Shown here in pieces: positions 1-8,012 of a stretch of DNA of 59,647 nucleotides (position 1 is the first letter of the stretch; each line of letters opens with the position of its first letter). Below the pieces are notes generated by a model, which saw only the letters and a list, made by a program, of their open reading frames with translations, was not told the DNA's origin and did not search any database. A program made the position numbers and the translations under genes. Location of the stretch: contig CALAGD010000083.1 of assembly GCA_937891425.1 (NCBI GenBank), positions 1 to 59,647 on the forward strand, given 5' to 3'. This DNA is from an uncultured Pigmentiphaga sp. Lineage in GTDB: Bacteria > Pseudomonadota > Gammaproteobacteria > Burkholderiales > Burkholderiaceae_B.

Positions 1-8
1 GGCCAGAC

Positions 9-1211
9 ATGTGGACTGAATCCACCATTGCCGTGCGCTTCCTGCAGCAGCAGCGCACTCACACGGTCCTGATCCTCGTGGGCGTCTCGGTGGGCGTCGC
101 GGTCATCGTATTCATCACGGCGCTCATTACCAGCCTCCAGGAGAACATCATCGAACGCACGCTGGGCACCCAGGCCCACATACGCGTGGAGCCACCCGTG
201 CAGGTCAACCAGGTCGCTGCGGTTCCACCGGGAACGTTGCAACTCGTACACGAGGACATGCGTCCTCAATCGTTACGCTCCATCAACAGCTGGGCACAAG
301 TAGAAACGGTGCTGGCAACCCTGCCCGAAGTAAGGGCAATTTCGCCCGTCGTATCGGGACCGGCATTCGCCCGGCGCGGCGAGGCCACGCGGTCGGTGGC
401 GCTGATGGGTATCGATCCCGTGCGCTACGACCAGGTCGTGCCGCTGCGGCGCTCGCTCACTGCGGGGCAGCTCAGTGTAGGGTCGGGCGATGCGATGGTC
501 GGGACACAGCTGGCCACCGACCTTGGCCTGCGCGTGGGCAGCAAGCTGCGCCTGGAGGCCAGCGATGGCCGGACTGCAATCATGAATGTCGCCGGCGTAT
601 TCGAGCTCGGCGTACGTGAGCTCGACGCCCGCTATGTCTACGTCGACCTCAAGCAGGCACAAGCACTGCTTGACCTGCCCGGCGGCGTAACGAACATTGA
701 CGTCGCACTGCACGACGTGTTCGCGGCCGAGAAAACCGCCCGACGTATGGTCCGCCTCACCGGCCTGAAGGCGGAGAGCTGGATGCAGACCAATGGCCAG
801 TTGCTGAACGCTCTGCAATCGCAGAGCATGTCCACCCGGATGATCAGTTTCTTCGTCGCGGTGTCGGTGATCTTCGGCATCGCCAGCGTTCTCGCCATCA
901 GCGTCGTGCAGCGCACCCGAGAGATCGGAATCCTGAGAGCGGTGGGCACGCGCCGACATCAGCTGGTCGTGATCTTTCTCATTCAGGGTGGACTTGTCGG
1001 ATTCATTGGAGCCGTGGCCGGCGTGGCGCTGGGGTGGGCCTTGCTGTGGATATTCAATCATTTCGGGCCGGGGCTTTTCTTGGTGTCCCTGCCCTCTGCG
1101 CTGTGCCCCCTAGCCATCGCGGGGGCCACGCTTAGCGGCATCCTGGCTGCAGCCGTTCCCGCCTCGCGCGCCGCCCGCCTCGATCCTGTAGTGGCAATCC
1201 GGTATGTCTGA
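9..1211 (+). CDS. ABC transporter permease, LolC/MacB (FtsX) type
   Basis: The 400-residue protein has the MacB/LolC plan: an N-terminal membrane segment (about residues 17-40), a long periplasmic domain (about 43-270), then three membrane segments near 278-300, 318-348 and 362-385. The phrase RTREIGILRAVGTRR after the second segment is typical of FtsX-like permeases and contacts the ATPase. The last 8 bases overlap the ATPase gene, so the two are translationally coupled. Such systems use ATP in the cytoplasm to move lipoproteins or small molecules out of the inner membrane. The substrate cannot be told from sequence; an adaptor gene may lie upstream of the window. The start sits 8 bases from the window edge, so an earlier start cannot be excluded. 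Confidence 0.88.
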   Translation: MWTESTIAVRFLQQQRTHTVLILVGVSVGVAVIVFITALITSLQENIIERTLGTQAHIRVEPPVQVNQVAAVPPGTLQLVHEDMRPQSLRSINSWAQVETVLATLPEVRAISPVVSGPAFARRGEATRSVALMGIDPVRYDQVVPLRRSLTAGQLSVGSGDAMVGTQLATDLGLRVGSKLRLEASDGRTAIMNVAGVFELGVRELDARYVYVDLKQAQALLDLPGGVTNIDVALHDVFAAEKTARRMVRLTGLKAESWMQTNGQLLNALQSQSMSTRMISFFVAVSVIFGIASVLAISVVQRTREIGILRAVGTRRHQLVVIFLIQGGLVGFIGAVAGVALGWALLWIFNHFGPGLFLVSLPSALCPLAIAGATLSGILAAAVPASRAARLDPVVAIRYV

Positions 1212-1926
1212 GTCCGTCGCACCTTCCGTGTGTCCCGCTCCCGTGCTGGAGCTCGTAGACGTACGCAAGTCATACAACGTGGGGGCTCCCAATGAGATCG
1301 AAGTGCTCCACGGTATCAGCCTGCGTCTTGAGCGTGGCGCCTTCACGGCTCTGGTCGGCCCGTCCGGATCGGGCAAGAGCACCTTGCTCAACGTGATAGG
1401 CCTGCTCGACCGGCCCACCTCCGGCGAGCTGCGTCTGCTGGGGACCCCGACACAGGAACTGGACGATGACGCGCGAACACTGCTGCGCGCCAGGCATATC
1501 GGCTTCGTGTTTCAGTTTCACCACCTGCTCAATGCCTTCACCGTTCTCGAAAATGTACTGCTGCCGCTGATGGTGGTTCAGGGCAAGGGGGCGCACAAGC
1601 GTGTCGAACGGGCACGCGAACTGCTTGCCGCAGTCGGACTCGCTCACCTGGCCGACCGCAAGCCCACCGAGCTGTCCGGCGGCCAGCAACAACGCGTAGC
1701 GATCGCGCGCGCGCTGATTGCCGAACCTGCCCTGCTTCTGGCCGACGAGCCGACGGGCAACCTCGACACGCGCACCGCAGCCGACGTCTTTGCCCTCTTC
1801 CGCAAGGTAAACCAGGAGCGCAATTGTGCGGTGCTGATTGTCACCCACGATCCGCGCCTGTCCGCCCAGTGTGATGAAGTCATTACCCTGGTGGATGGCC
1901 GCATCGACCCCTGTGCCTGCGCCTGA
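1204..1926 (+). CDS. ABC transporter ATP-binding protein, LolD/MacB type
   Basis: This 240-residue ATPase has Walker A GPSGSGKST at residues 52-60, a Q-loop followed by the FHHLLNAFTVLENV stretch typical of LolD/MacB proteins, the signature LSGGQQQRV, and Walker B LLLADEPTGNLD followed by the switch histidine in VTHD. The length is normal for the family. It overlaps the upstream permease by 8 bases and should form the nucleotide-binding dimer for it. Lipoprotein sorting (LolD) and MacB-like export are both possible; with only one permease gene visible and no LolE partner, a general MacB/Lol-like label is safer. Confidence 0.92.
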   Translation: MSESVAPSVCPAPVLELVDVRKSYNVGAPNEIEVLHGISLRLERGAFTALVGPSGSGKSTLLNVIGLLDRPTSGELRLLGTPTQELDDDARTLLRARHIGFVFQFHHLLNAFTVLENVLLPLMVVQGKGAHKRVERARELLAAVGLAHLADRKPTELSGGQQQRVAIARALIAEPALLLADEPTGNLDTRTAADVFALFRKVNQERNCAVLIVTHDPRLSAQCDEVITLVDGRIDPCACA

Positions 1927-1994
1927 GGATACTCGCCTGTTCAGCCCTTGCCACACATGCTAATCTGCAATCTTCACCTATCAGGAGCACCACC

Positions 1995-2276
1995 ATGGCA
2001 CTAGCCGCCGCCCGGCACATTCTTGTGGAAGACGAAGCCACTTGCATCGAACTCAAGGAAGCGATCGAAAACGGCGCTGATTTCGCGCAACTTGCGCGCG
2101 AGAACTCACTCTGTCCGTCAGGCCGCAATGGTGGCGACCTCGGCGTTTTCGGCCAAGGAGAAATGGTTCCGGAATTCGATGCCGTCGTATTCAACGCACC
2201 AGTGGGCAAGGTGCAAGGGCCGGTCCGGACACAATTCGGCTACCATCTGGTCGAAGTAACGCGACGCGACGACTGA
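1995..2276 (+). CDS. Small parvulin-type peptidyl-prolyl isomerase (PpiC-like)
   Basis: The 93-residue protein is a stand-alone rotamase (parvulin) domain without a signal peptide or membrane segment, the same size as E. coli PpiC. It begins with the family pattern AAARHILV and holds GGDLGVFGQGEMVPEFDAVVF and the C-terminal FGYHLVEV. It should catalyse cis-trans isomerisation of prolyl bonds in the cytoplasm. The start has an AGGAG-type ribosome site (aggagcaccacc). It stands alone, 68 bases after the ABC ATPase and ahead of a clear terminator. Confidence 0.93.
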   Translation: MALAAARHILVEDEATCIELKEAIENGADFAQLARENSLCPSGRNGGDLGVFGQGEMVPEFDAVVFNAPVGKVQGPVRTQFGYHLVEVTRRDD

Positions 2277-2584
2277 AAATCAGATAAAACGTTTACAGAA
2301 AACGTTTTCATATCGATGATGCAACCGGCCCTCAGGCCGGTTTTTCTTTGCGTACCGGACAGTAATTAACATGAAAACAAACCTGCTTCTGTGCACTTCG
2401 CCCCGAATGCCGGGGCAGCGCTCGCTCCATCACATCACCCTGCTGGGTTAATTTTTTCCAGATTTTTCTTCAGAACCAGGGGGTGTATCCGGGTTTATCC
2501 GGAAACCCTAATTTGAAATACAAAGGTAGCATTGCCCCATTCCACTCTTCGAACAATTTCGTTGCCAATTCACCAGGAGCTGCA
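2277..2584. other. Intergenic region, 308 bp
   Basis: This stretch holds the terminator of the parvulin gene (2323-2346), a second short hairpin with 5-bp arms (CCCCG 2401-2405, CGGGG 2411-2415), and an AT-rich tract at 2451-2475 that may contain the promoter of the next gene. A 26-codon ORF at 2371-2451 has no ribosome site and is not called. No gene is supported here. Confidence 0.6.
2323..2346 (+). terminator. Rho-independent terminator after the parvulin gene
   Basis: A GC-rich inverted repeat (AACCGGCC, loop CTCA, GGCCGGTT) runs directly into TTTTTC. It lies about 47 bases after the parvulin stop codon and has the classic form of an intrinsic terminator. Confidence 0.9.
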
Positions 2585-3571
2585 ATGAGTGCAACAAGAC
2601 GTCAGATTCTGAAGGGATCCCTTGGGCTGGCTACTGTCGCCGCCATGCCTGGGCTGGTTCGTGCCCAAACCGCCGATACCGTGCGTTTCATTGCCGGGTT
2701 TGCCCCCGGTGGCACGGTCGATACGCTCGCCCGGCGGGTAGCGCATTCACTCACCGGCAAGCTCGCACCTTCGGTGGTCGTGGAAAACCGCACCGGTGCC
2801 GGTGGGCAGATCGCGGTCCAGGCTACGGCCCGCTCTGCTCCGGACGGCCGCACGGTACTCACCACGCCCATGTCGATGCTGGGTCTGTACCCGCACACCT
2901 ACTCCAAATTGCCCTACGACCCGTTCAAGGATGTCGAACCGGTATCCATGGGATGCGAATTCGTGTTCGGCTTTGCCGTCGGCCCCGCCGTTCCCGAATC
3001 GGTCAAGACCGTCCAGGATTTCTGGGAGTGGTGCCGCGCTGACCCCCGTCGCGCCACCTATGGCTCGCCTGGTGCGGGCTCTGTCCCCCACTTCGTGGGC
3101 GCCCTCATCGGACGCGCGGGTGGCCTCGACTTCCAGCACGCTGCCTTCCGTGGCACCCAGCCGGCCATCCTCGACATGATCGGTGGGCAAATTCCCGCCG
3201 TGTCCGGTCCGGTGGGCGAGTTTCTGCCTCACCTGGAAGGCGGGAAGGTACGGATCATTGCGACCTCTGGTGCCGAAAGGACTCGCTTTGCACCCGACGT
3301 ACCTACACTTGCCGAACAAGGTCTGAAAGACCTGGTCTTCTCCGAATGGTTCGGCTTCTACGTTCCCGCCGGCACGCCGAAGGCTGAAATCGACAAGCTC
3401 AACAAGTACATTCGCGAGGCACTGAAAACCTCGGAAGTCATCGACGGTCTCGCTACCATGGGCCTCGAAGCGAAAGGCTCCACACCGGAAGAACTGCGCG
3501 AACGCCTCGCAGCCGACACCAAGCAGTGGGGCGAAATTGTGAAGGCCATCGGCTTTACTGCTGAGTCCTGA
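2585..3571 (+). CDS. Bug-family (TctC-like) periplasmic solute receptor with Tat-like signal
   Basis: The 328-residue protein begins MSATRRQILKG, a twin-arginine export motif, followed by a hydrophobic stretch ending at VRAQ. The mature part has the Bug/TctC pattern: FIAGFAPGGTVDTLAR near the N terminus, VENRTGAGGQIA, a YGSPGAGSVPHF segment and the C-terminal FGFYVPAGTPKAEI. Such proteins bind carboxylates or other small organics in the periplasm; family members are usually orphan or serve tripartite tricarboxylate transporters. No TctA/TctB genes are present here. ATG at 2585 is chosen because CAGGAG precedes it; the longer reading frame starting at 2483 has no signal peptide at its N terminus. 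The ligand is unknown. Confidence 0.9.
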   Translation: MSATRRQILKGSLGLATVAAMPGLVRAQTADTVRFIAGFAPGGTVDTLARRVAHSLTGKLAPSVVVENRTGAGGQIAVQATARSAPDGRTVLTTPMSMLGLYPHTYSKLPYDPFKDVEPVSMGCEFVFGFAVGPAVPESVKTVQDFWEWCRADPRRATYGSPGAGSVPHFVGALIGRAGGLDFQHAAFRGTQPAILDMIGGQIPAVSGPVGEFLPHLEGGKVRIIATSGAERTRFAPDVPTLAEQGLKDLVFSEWFGFYVPAGTPKAEIDKLNKYIREALKTSEVIDGLATMGLEAKGSTPEELRERLAADTKQWGEIVKAIGFTAES

Positions 3572-3659
3572 CGGTTCCCAGACTACTCAGCACCCGGGCC
3601 TGCGGCATGCAGCAGGCCTTCTCGTTCTTGCGAGGCAACGACCAGCAATGTGGCCACGA

Positions 3660-4010
3660 TCAGTGGCCCGAGGTTTGCGAGAACAGCTGAATGACCAGCA
3701 CCCCAACAATAATGAGCAATATGCCTGCAATTGCCGGCACATCCAGGCGTTGGTGGTAAAGAAAATAGCCAGCCAACGATATCAGGACGATGCCCATGCC
3801 GGACCAGATGGCATATACCACCCCCACAGGCATGACCTTGAGCGTCTGCGACAACAGATAGAACGCCACGCCGTATCCCGCCACCACCATGATCGACGGC
3901 AGCAAACGGGTAAATCCGGCAGACGCCTTCAGGGCCAGGGTAGCGGCCACTTCTGCCACGATGGCAATGCTGAGGTACAACCAGCCGGGAATGGTAGACA
4001 TGGAACTCAT
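3660..4010 (-). CDS. Small multidrug resistance (SMR) exporter, EmrE-like
   Basis: About 116 residues with four membrane segments. The key glutamate sits in the first segment (IAIVAEVAATLALK), equivalent to EmrE Glu14, and later parts match EmrE closely: GFTRLLPS, VVYAIWSGMGIVLIS and LDVPAIAGILLIIVGVLVI. It should act as a dual-topology dimer that exchanges protons for cationic drugs or related compounds. The start is uncertain: ATGs at 4046, 4010 and 4001 are all possible and none has a good ribosome site; 4010 gives a length close to the usual 110. It is transcribed towards the Bug gene at 2585-3571. Confidence 0.9.
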   Translation of the reverse strand: MSSMSTIPGWLYLSIAIVAEVAATLALKASAGFTRLLPSIMVVAGYGVAFYLLSQTLKVMPVGVVYAIWSGMGIVLISLAGYFLYHQRLDVPAIAGILLIIVGVLVIQLFSQTSGH

Positions 4011-4227
4011 GGGGACTCGACCAAGGATGTTCAATCGACTGCCCATTATCCTCTACGTTCCCGGAAGTGTCCTGGCAGCATCCATGCGCGAGTGCACGCC
4101 CGGGCTGCGTAGCTGTCCGCCCGCTTGCCACAAGACACCGCACTCGTTGCCAGCAGGACCCTGAGTTCGCGCAGAGATCCATTGGGCGTTACGGCGGTGA
4201 ATGGGCGACGAGTGCCCGCTCAACAAG

Positions 4228-4251
4228 AATAGCGCCCCTGAGGGCGCTATT
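4228..4251 (-). terminator. Likely terminator of the 4266-5225 Bug gene
   Basis: A perfect 10-bp inverted repeat (AATAGCGCCC, loop of four, GGGCGCTATT) lies 14 bases past the stop codon of the minus-strand Bug gene. On that strand it is followed by CTTGTTG, a weak T tract, so it is probably a terminator for that gene. Confidence 0.65.
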
Positions 4252-4265
4252 ACTACGGCACCCGC

Positions 4266-5225
4266 TTATTTGGCCGCCAACCCCAGCGAGCGGATGAGTT
4301 CTTCGTTGGCCTGATAGTCGCTTTGCAGTTGCTTGCGATACGCGTCTGCATCCATGTACGTCACCTGCTGAAACTGACGTTTGGCCGCCTCAAGAAACTC
4401 GGGATTACGGCTGGCCTCAAGGCAGGCAGCCTCGAGTCTTGCACGCACCTCGGCCGGCACCTTGCTGCTGACGTACAGACCGTTGCGTGCGATGATGGCG
4501 TGTTTCACGCCGAACTCGGTCACGGCTGGTGCGTCGGGGAAGGCATCAATGCGCTGGTTACCCAGCGACGCGAGAACTCGCAACGGCTTGCCCGCAACCG
4601 TGGATGCACCGAGAGAACCGAAGTCGACGTGGCCACCCAGAACCTGGGGAATGACCTGAGCGTCGCCGCGGAATGCAATTTCATTGAACGTGACGCCAGA
4701 GGCCTTGGCCAGACTTGCCGTGGCCAGATGGGGCACCGAGCCGATGCCGGCATGCCCGAATGAAAGCGAACCCGGCCTGGCCTTGGCCTGCTCAAGCAAG
4801 TGTTCCAGCGAACGCAGCGGCGACTCTTCACGCACGGCGATGACGAAGGGATTCTCGAACAACTGGCAGACGGGATGGAAATCGTCAAGCGTATAGGGCA
4901 CGTTGCCGGTCAGGAACGGCACCTGCGTGAGGGGGGTTGCGGGCGAGAACAGGATCGTGTGGCCGTCGGCCGGCGCGTTACGGACCGCGTTCACCCCGAT
5001 GACGCCACCTCCGCCATCGCGGTTCTGGACGATGGCATCTCGCCCGAGCGCGGCACCGAATGCCTTCGCAAATGCCCGCGCCATGCCGTCGACACTGCCG
5101 CCGGCAGAGTACGGTACAACCAGTTCCACATCGCGCTGTGGGAATGCGCCTTGTGCAGCTGCTGTGGTGGTGGCGACCCCCAGCACGGCTGCCACTACGG
5201 TCAACGATCTGAACCAGAGTTTCAC
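4266..5225 (-). CDS. Bug-family (TctC-like) periplasmic solute receptor
   Basis: From a GTG at 5225, preceded by a strong AGGAGG six bases upstream, the protein is 319 residues. It starts VKLWFRSLTVVAAVLGVATTTAAAQG, a Sec signal peptide, and continues with the Bug features VELVVPYSAGGSVDGMAR, IVQNRDGGGGVIG and FGHAGIGSVPHLA. The reading frame extends upstream to 5528 but lacks signal-peptide character there. It lies 40 bases downstream of a cupin gene on the same strand, so the two form an operon. A facing TetR-type gene may control both. The ligand is unknown; it is only distantly similar to the other Bug protein in the window. Confidence 0.9.
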   Translation of the reverse strand: MKLWFRSLTVVAAVLGVATTTAAAQGAFPQRDVELVVPYSAGGSVDGMARAFAKAFGAALGRDAIVQNRDGGGGVIGVNAVRNAPADGHTILFSPATPLTQVPFLTGNVPYTLDDFHPVCQLFENPFVIAVREESPLRSLEHLLEQAKARPGSLSFGHAGIGSVPHLATASLAKASGVTFNEIAFRGDAQVIPQVLGGHVDFGSLGASTVAGKPLRVLASLGNQRIDAFPDAPAVTEFGVKHAIIARNGLYVSSKVPAEVRARLEAACLEASRNPEFLEAAKRQFQQVTYMDADAYRKQLQSDYQANEELIRSLGLAAK

Positions 5226-5265
5226 ACTGAACCTCCTGTACTTGCTGCAAACGGTCTGATGGGAT

Positions 5266-5865
5266 TCACGCTCCTGCGTTGTCGAAGCGTTCAACGGCTT
5301 CACGGATGGCTGGTTGGAACTGGCCGTCGACCAGCACAAACAGCATCCGGCAAGGCTTTTCCGTCCGGTTGGTCCAGGCATGGTTGGTGCCACGCTGGAT
5401 GAGCACGTCACCTTCCCGGAGGGTGACCTCGGAATCATCCAGGAGCATGGTAATTTCGCCCGACAGCACGACGGCGTAATCGATGGTTTCCGTTCGGTGC
5501 ATGAACGGATGCCGCGCCTTCGGACCAACCTTGTGACTGGTGAGTACCTGGGTTTCCCCGTACATGCTGAAAGCCCTCGCCGCCGCTGCGGGATCGACGT
5601 TGGACAGTTCTTGGGAGGCTGGCGGAAAGTCGACGATACGGATGACCGTGCCCTGCGCGGGCGGACTCAGGGTGATGGGCCGCTGCGTGGGATCAGGACC
5701 ATTGTCAATGACGGCGGGTGAGGAATCCGTGATCCAGATCTGTGTCATGGCGTAACCGGGACGGTTGGGGTCGGTTCGTACCACCGGGGCCATCCGGTCT
5801 TCCACAATGATCGCCTTGCCGTCAGCATCGTGCCCGGTGACGACTCGTCGAATTTCTCCTGGCAT
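5266..5865 (-). CDS. Cupin-domain protein
   Basis: The 199-residue protein has a C-terminal cupin fold: HPFMHRTETIDYAVVLSGEITMLLDDSEVTLREGDVLIQRGTNHAW contains both cupin motifs, with likely metal ligands His, His, Glu and a distant His. The N-terminal half (VTGHDADGKAIIVEDRM) is typical of a group of cupins seen next to aromatic or carboxylate catabolism genes. Its substrate cannot be predicted. AGGAGA precedes the ATG. It leads an apparent operon with the Bug receptor at 4266-5225 and is divergent from the TetR gene at 6011. Confidence 0.88.
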   Translation of the reverse strand: MPGEIRRVVTGHDADGKAIIVEDRMAPVVRTDPNRPGYAMTQIWITDSSPAVIDNGPDPTQRPITLSPPAQGTVIRIVDFPPASQELSNVDPAAAARAFSMYGETQVLTSHKVGPKARHPFMHRTETIDYAVVLSGEITMLLDDSEVTLREGDVLIQRGTNHAWTNRTEKPCRMLFVLVDGQFQPAIREAVERFDNAGA

Positions 5866-5916
5866 GCACCTGTCTCCTGCAATTTATTGCGCATCGTAAA
5901 ACCAGTCATAATAATA

Positions 5917-5945
5917 AGTCAATCGAATGATTCAAACACTTGACT
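5917..5945. promoter_or_regulatory. Candidate operator in the cupin/TetR divergent region
   Basis: The 145-bp region between the cupin and TetR genes is AT-rich and holds two nested dyads: AGTCAA (5917-5922) with TTGACT (5940-5945), and AATC-GAAT-GATT (5921-5932). Either could be the binding site of the divergent TetR-type regulator. This is inferred from position and symmetry only. Confidence 0.4.
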
Positions 5946-6010
5946 GATAGATTGGATCACCACGAGACTCGCCGTAACATCGCGGTTCCTCGCAGCACCC
6001 ATCGACTCCC

Positions 6011-6796
6011 ATGACTTCCAAGCCCGACATCAGCCCACCCAGCACGCGCGACCGCATCCTGGAAGTTGCCGAAAGACTTTTCGCTGAACGGGGATACAAC
6101 AAAGTGTCGCTCCGCAGCATCACCGCCGCTGCGGAGGCGAACATGGCAGCCGTGCACTACTATTTCCGCACCAAGGAAGCCCTGCTGCGCGCGATTTTCG
6201 AGGCACGGGTAGCGCCCATCTCTGAGGAACGCAAGCGCCTGCTCAGAGAAGTACTGGAACGCAGCGGAGACGCGCGCCCCCCCATCCGCGACGTGCTCGC
6301 GGCATTCATCGGGCCCGGCGTGCGTCTTGCACGCACACCCGAAGGCGCGGTATTCAATCAGCTATCGGCAATCTGTTCAGTCGACCCGGATCCGACCGTA
6401 CGCGCGATCGTATTCAGCGTGCACGATGAGGTCGCCCAGGAATTCGTTCGCGCGCTGCAACGGGCCTGTCCGGAACTCGATCCCAAGGTGTTCTTCGTGC
6501 GTCTGCAATGCGTGTTCGGCAGCATGATGTACATCCGCGCCAACAATGGGCGCGTGAACCGCCTGCTTCCTCAGGACGCACCGCTGCCGCACGATGTAGA
6601 TGCGCTGCTCGACATGATGCTGGACTTCCTCGCCGCCGGACTTGCAGCACCTGGTAGCACCCGGTCCGCAGGCACGGCTGCGTACACCCACCCGCTGACT
6701 GCTGCTGAGCAGGGTACAACAGACTGTACGGCCTCCCTACCCGACGCGGAGGCGGCAAGGCCGCGTCGGCGCAAGGCGAGGCCGCGCGATGCTTGA
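6011..6796 (+). CDS. TetR/AcrR-family transcriptional regulator
   Basis: The 261-residue protein has an N-terminal TetR DNA-binding domain (about residues 13-60): RDRILEVAERLFAERGYNKVSLRSITAAAEANMAAVHYYFRTKEALL, which ends with the family's YYFRTKEAL motif. The ligand domain follows (about 70-210), and the last 45 residues form a low-complexity tail ending in a basic run (RPRRRKARPRD). It faces the cupin-Bug operon across a 145-bp region with inverted repeats, so it most likely represses that operon and itself; the inducer is unknown. Confidence 0.88.
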   Translation: MTSKPDISPPSTRDRILEVAERLFAERGYNKVSLRSITAAAEANMAAVHYYFRTKEALLRAIFEARVAPISEERKRLLREVLERSGDARPPIRDVLAAFIGPGVRLARTPEGAVFNQLSAICSVDPDPTVRAIVFSVHDEVAQEFVRALQRACPELDPKVFFVRLQCVFGSMMYIRANNGRVNRLLPQDAPLPHDVDALLDMMLDFLAAGLAAPGSTRSAGTAAYTHPLTAAEQGTTDCTASLPDAEAARPRRRKARPRDA

Positions 6797-6811
6797 TGCT
6801 GCCTAGGCTGC

Positions 6812-6886
6812 TTAGGCGAAGCCGATGAAGCTCAGGATGGCAAGGACGATGACTACCAGGCCCACGATATAAATAATGCTGTGCAT
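6812..6886 (-). CDS. 24-residue single-span membrane peptide
   Basis: An ATG at 6886 with CGGAG seven bases upstream opens a 25-codon frame (24 residues and TAA) that reads MHSIIYIVGLVVIVLAILSF followed by IGFA. Nearly the whole peptide is one hydrophobic helix. Very similar tiny peptides starting MHSIIYI are known to me as hypothetical proteins in Burkholderiales, often in several copies per genome, but I recall no assigned function. The gene stands alone between the TetR gene and a region without clear genes. Confidence 0.7.
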   Translation of the reverse strand: MHSIIYIVGLVVIVLAILSFIGFA

Positions 6887-7535
6887 GCAAATCTCCGTCA
6901 TGGTCAGGCCGACCCGGCCAACGGGCCGTGAAGTCAACCCGCAATCATCGTTCCTGCCCCTGGTACCTGCTTCCCTTCTGCCAAATTGCACGCTGGCTCA
7001 CGTACCCTGCGTGCAGCACGGATGTCCTGACAATTAAAGGAGCACGTCACGAACAGGCCCGCGACGAGGCACTGTATCTGCATCGGGGCATCGCACAACG
7101 TGCATTCACGCTGTCGTTCCGCCTCGCAGACCACATTGAAGTGAGAAGCGCCCAGATGAAGAACCGTCTGCTGCAGGTAGATCTGGTGCGCGAAGTGCCT
7201 GATGCGATCGAGCCGCGGCGCATCAGGATCCAGGCAAACAACGATCGTGAGCCCCTCTCGAGGAGGAGACCGAGGAGAAAGCCGCGGCCTGATTCACGCG
7301 ACTGCGCACCGGATGACGTGGACAAGGCCGGTGATGCAGCCAATCGGGCAGCTGAATGCGCCAGCCACGGTCCGCCATCCAGCCGCCAACGCATTTGCCA
7401 TAGTCCTCGCGCTCGCGCCTTTCCAGACATTGAAGACCGCTTCGACCACGGCAGGCAGACCAGGGATTTTCCATCGCAAGAAAACCGGCTACATTTGTGC
7501 TGCTTTGCCTGACCGAAGTTTCTTGCGAGAACATC
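6887..7535. other. 650-bp region without a convincing gene
   Basis: Several overlapping frames run through here on both strands. None has a good ribosome site together with protein-like composition; most are rich in Arg and Ser. The most protein-like is a minus-strand frame at 7294-7479 (TTG start, about 61 residues, MRWKIPGLPAVVEAVFNVWKG at its start), which could be a small gene or a remnant. I do not recognise it. Confidence 0.4.
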
Positions 7536-7862
7536 ATGCTGCACGAACTACGCATCTACCGTTGCATGCCTGGCCGCCTGCCGGATCTCCACAAGCGGTT
7601 TGAAACCATTACTCTGCCTATCTGGAGAAAGCATGGCATCCGCCAGGTCGGCTTCTGGACCGTCTACATTGGCGAGAGCAACCACGATCTGTACTACCTG
7701 CTGGAATGGGAGAGCCTGGCAGAGCGTGAACAGAAGTGGCATGCATTCGCACACGACCCCGAATGGATCTCGGCTCGGGCAGAGACCGAACGCAATGGCC
7801 CGCTCGTGCAAACCGTGTCCAACCAGATCCTGGTTCCCACACCGTACTCAGCGATCCGTTGA
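7536..7862 (+). CDS. NIPSNAP-family protein
   Basis: The 108-residue protein matches the NIPSNAP domain: MLHELRIYRCMPGRLPDLHKRF at the start, then IRQVGFWTVYIGESNHDLYYLLEWESLAEREQKWHAFAHDPEW. This dimeric alpha/beta-barrel fold is related to EthD and antibiotic monooxygenases, but its biochemical role in bacteria is not established. ATG at 7536 is preferred because the conserved start LHELRIYR follows it immediately; the frame's 13 upstream residues look unrelated. It appears to be a single-gene unit. Confidence 0.88.
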   Translation: MLHELRIYRCMPGRLPDLHKRFETITLPIWRKHGIRQVGFWTVYIGESNHDLYYLLEWESLAEREQKWHAFAHDPEWISARAETERNGPLVQTVSNQILVPTPYSAIR

Positions 7863-8012
7863 GCCGCTGAGTACGGCCTGGCCTTATTCCTGAGCCGCCC
7901 CCAATGACGCGACGCACATGCAGTCTGGCTCCCGCTACCGACGGCGTCGCACGGCTCGCCTTGCAGGGCGGACTACCGGCCAGGCGCTCGCCACACCCCG
8001 TGACGTGCCTGA

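Noticed and set aside
2371..2451. 26-codon ORF as a leader peptide before the Bug gene
   Set aside because: No ribosome site and no regulatory codon run or attenuator structure linked to it.
6968..6985. Possible sigma-54 promoter on the minus strand before the 24-residue peptide gene
   Set aside because: TTGGCA and the GG-N10-GC spacing fit, but the -12 box reads AAGC in place of TTGC, so the match is too weak.
7047..7544. Overlapping long frames on both strands as possible genes
   Set aside because: Composition is Arg/Ser/Cys-rich, there are no ribosome sites and no recognisable domain; kept only as an unexplained region.
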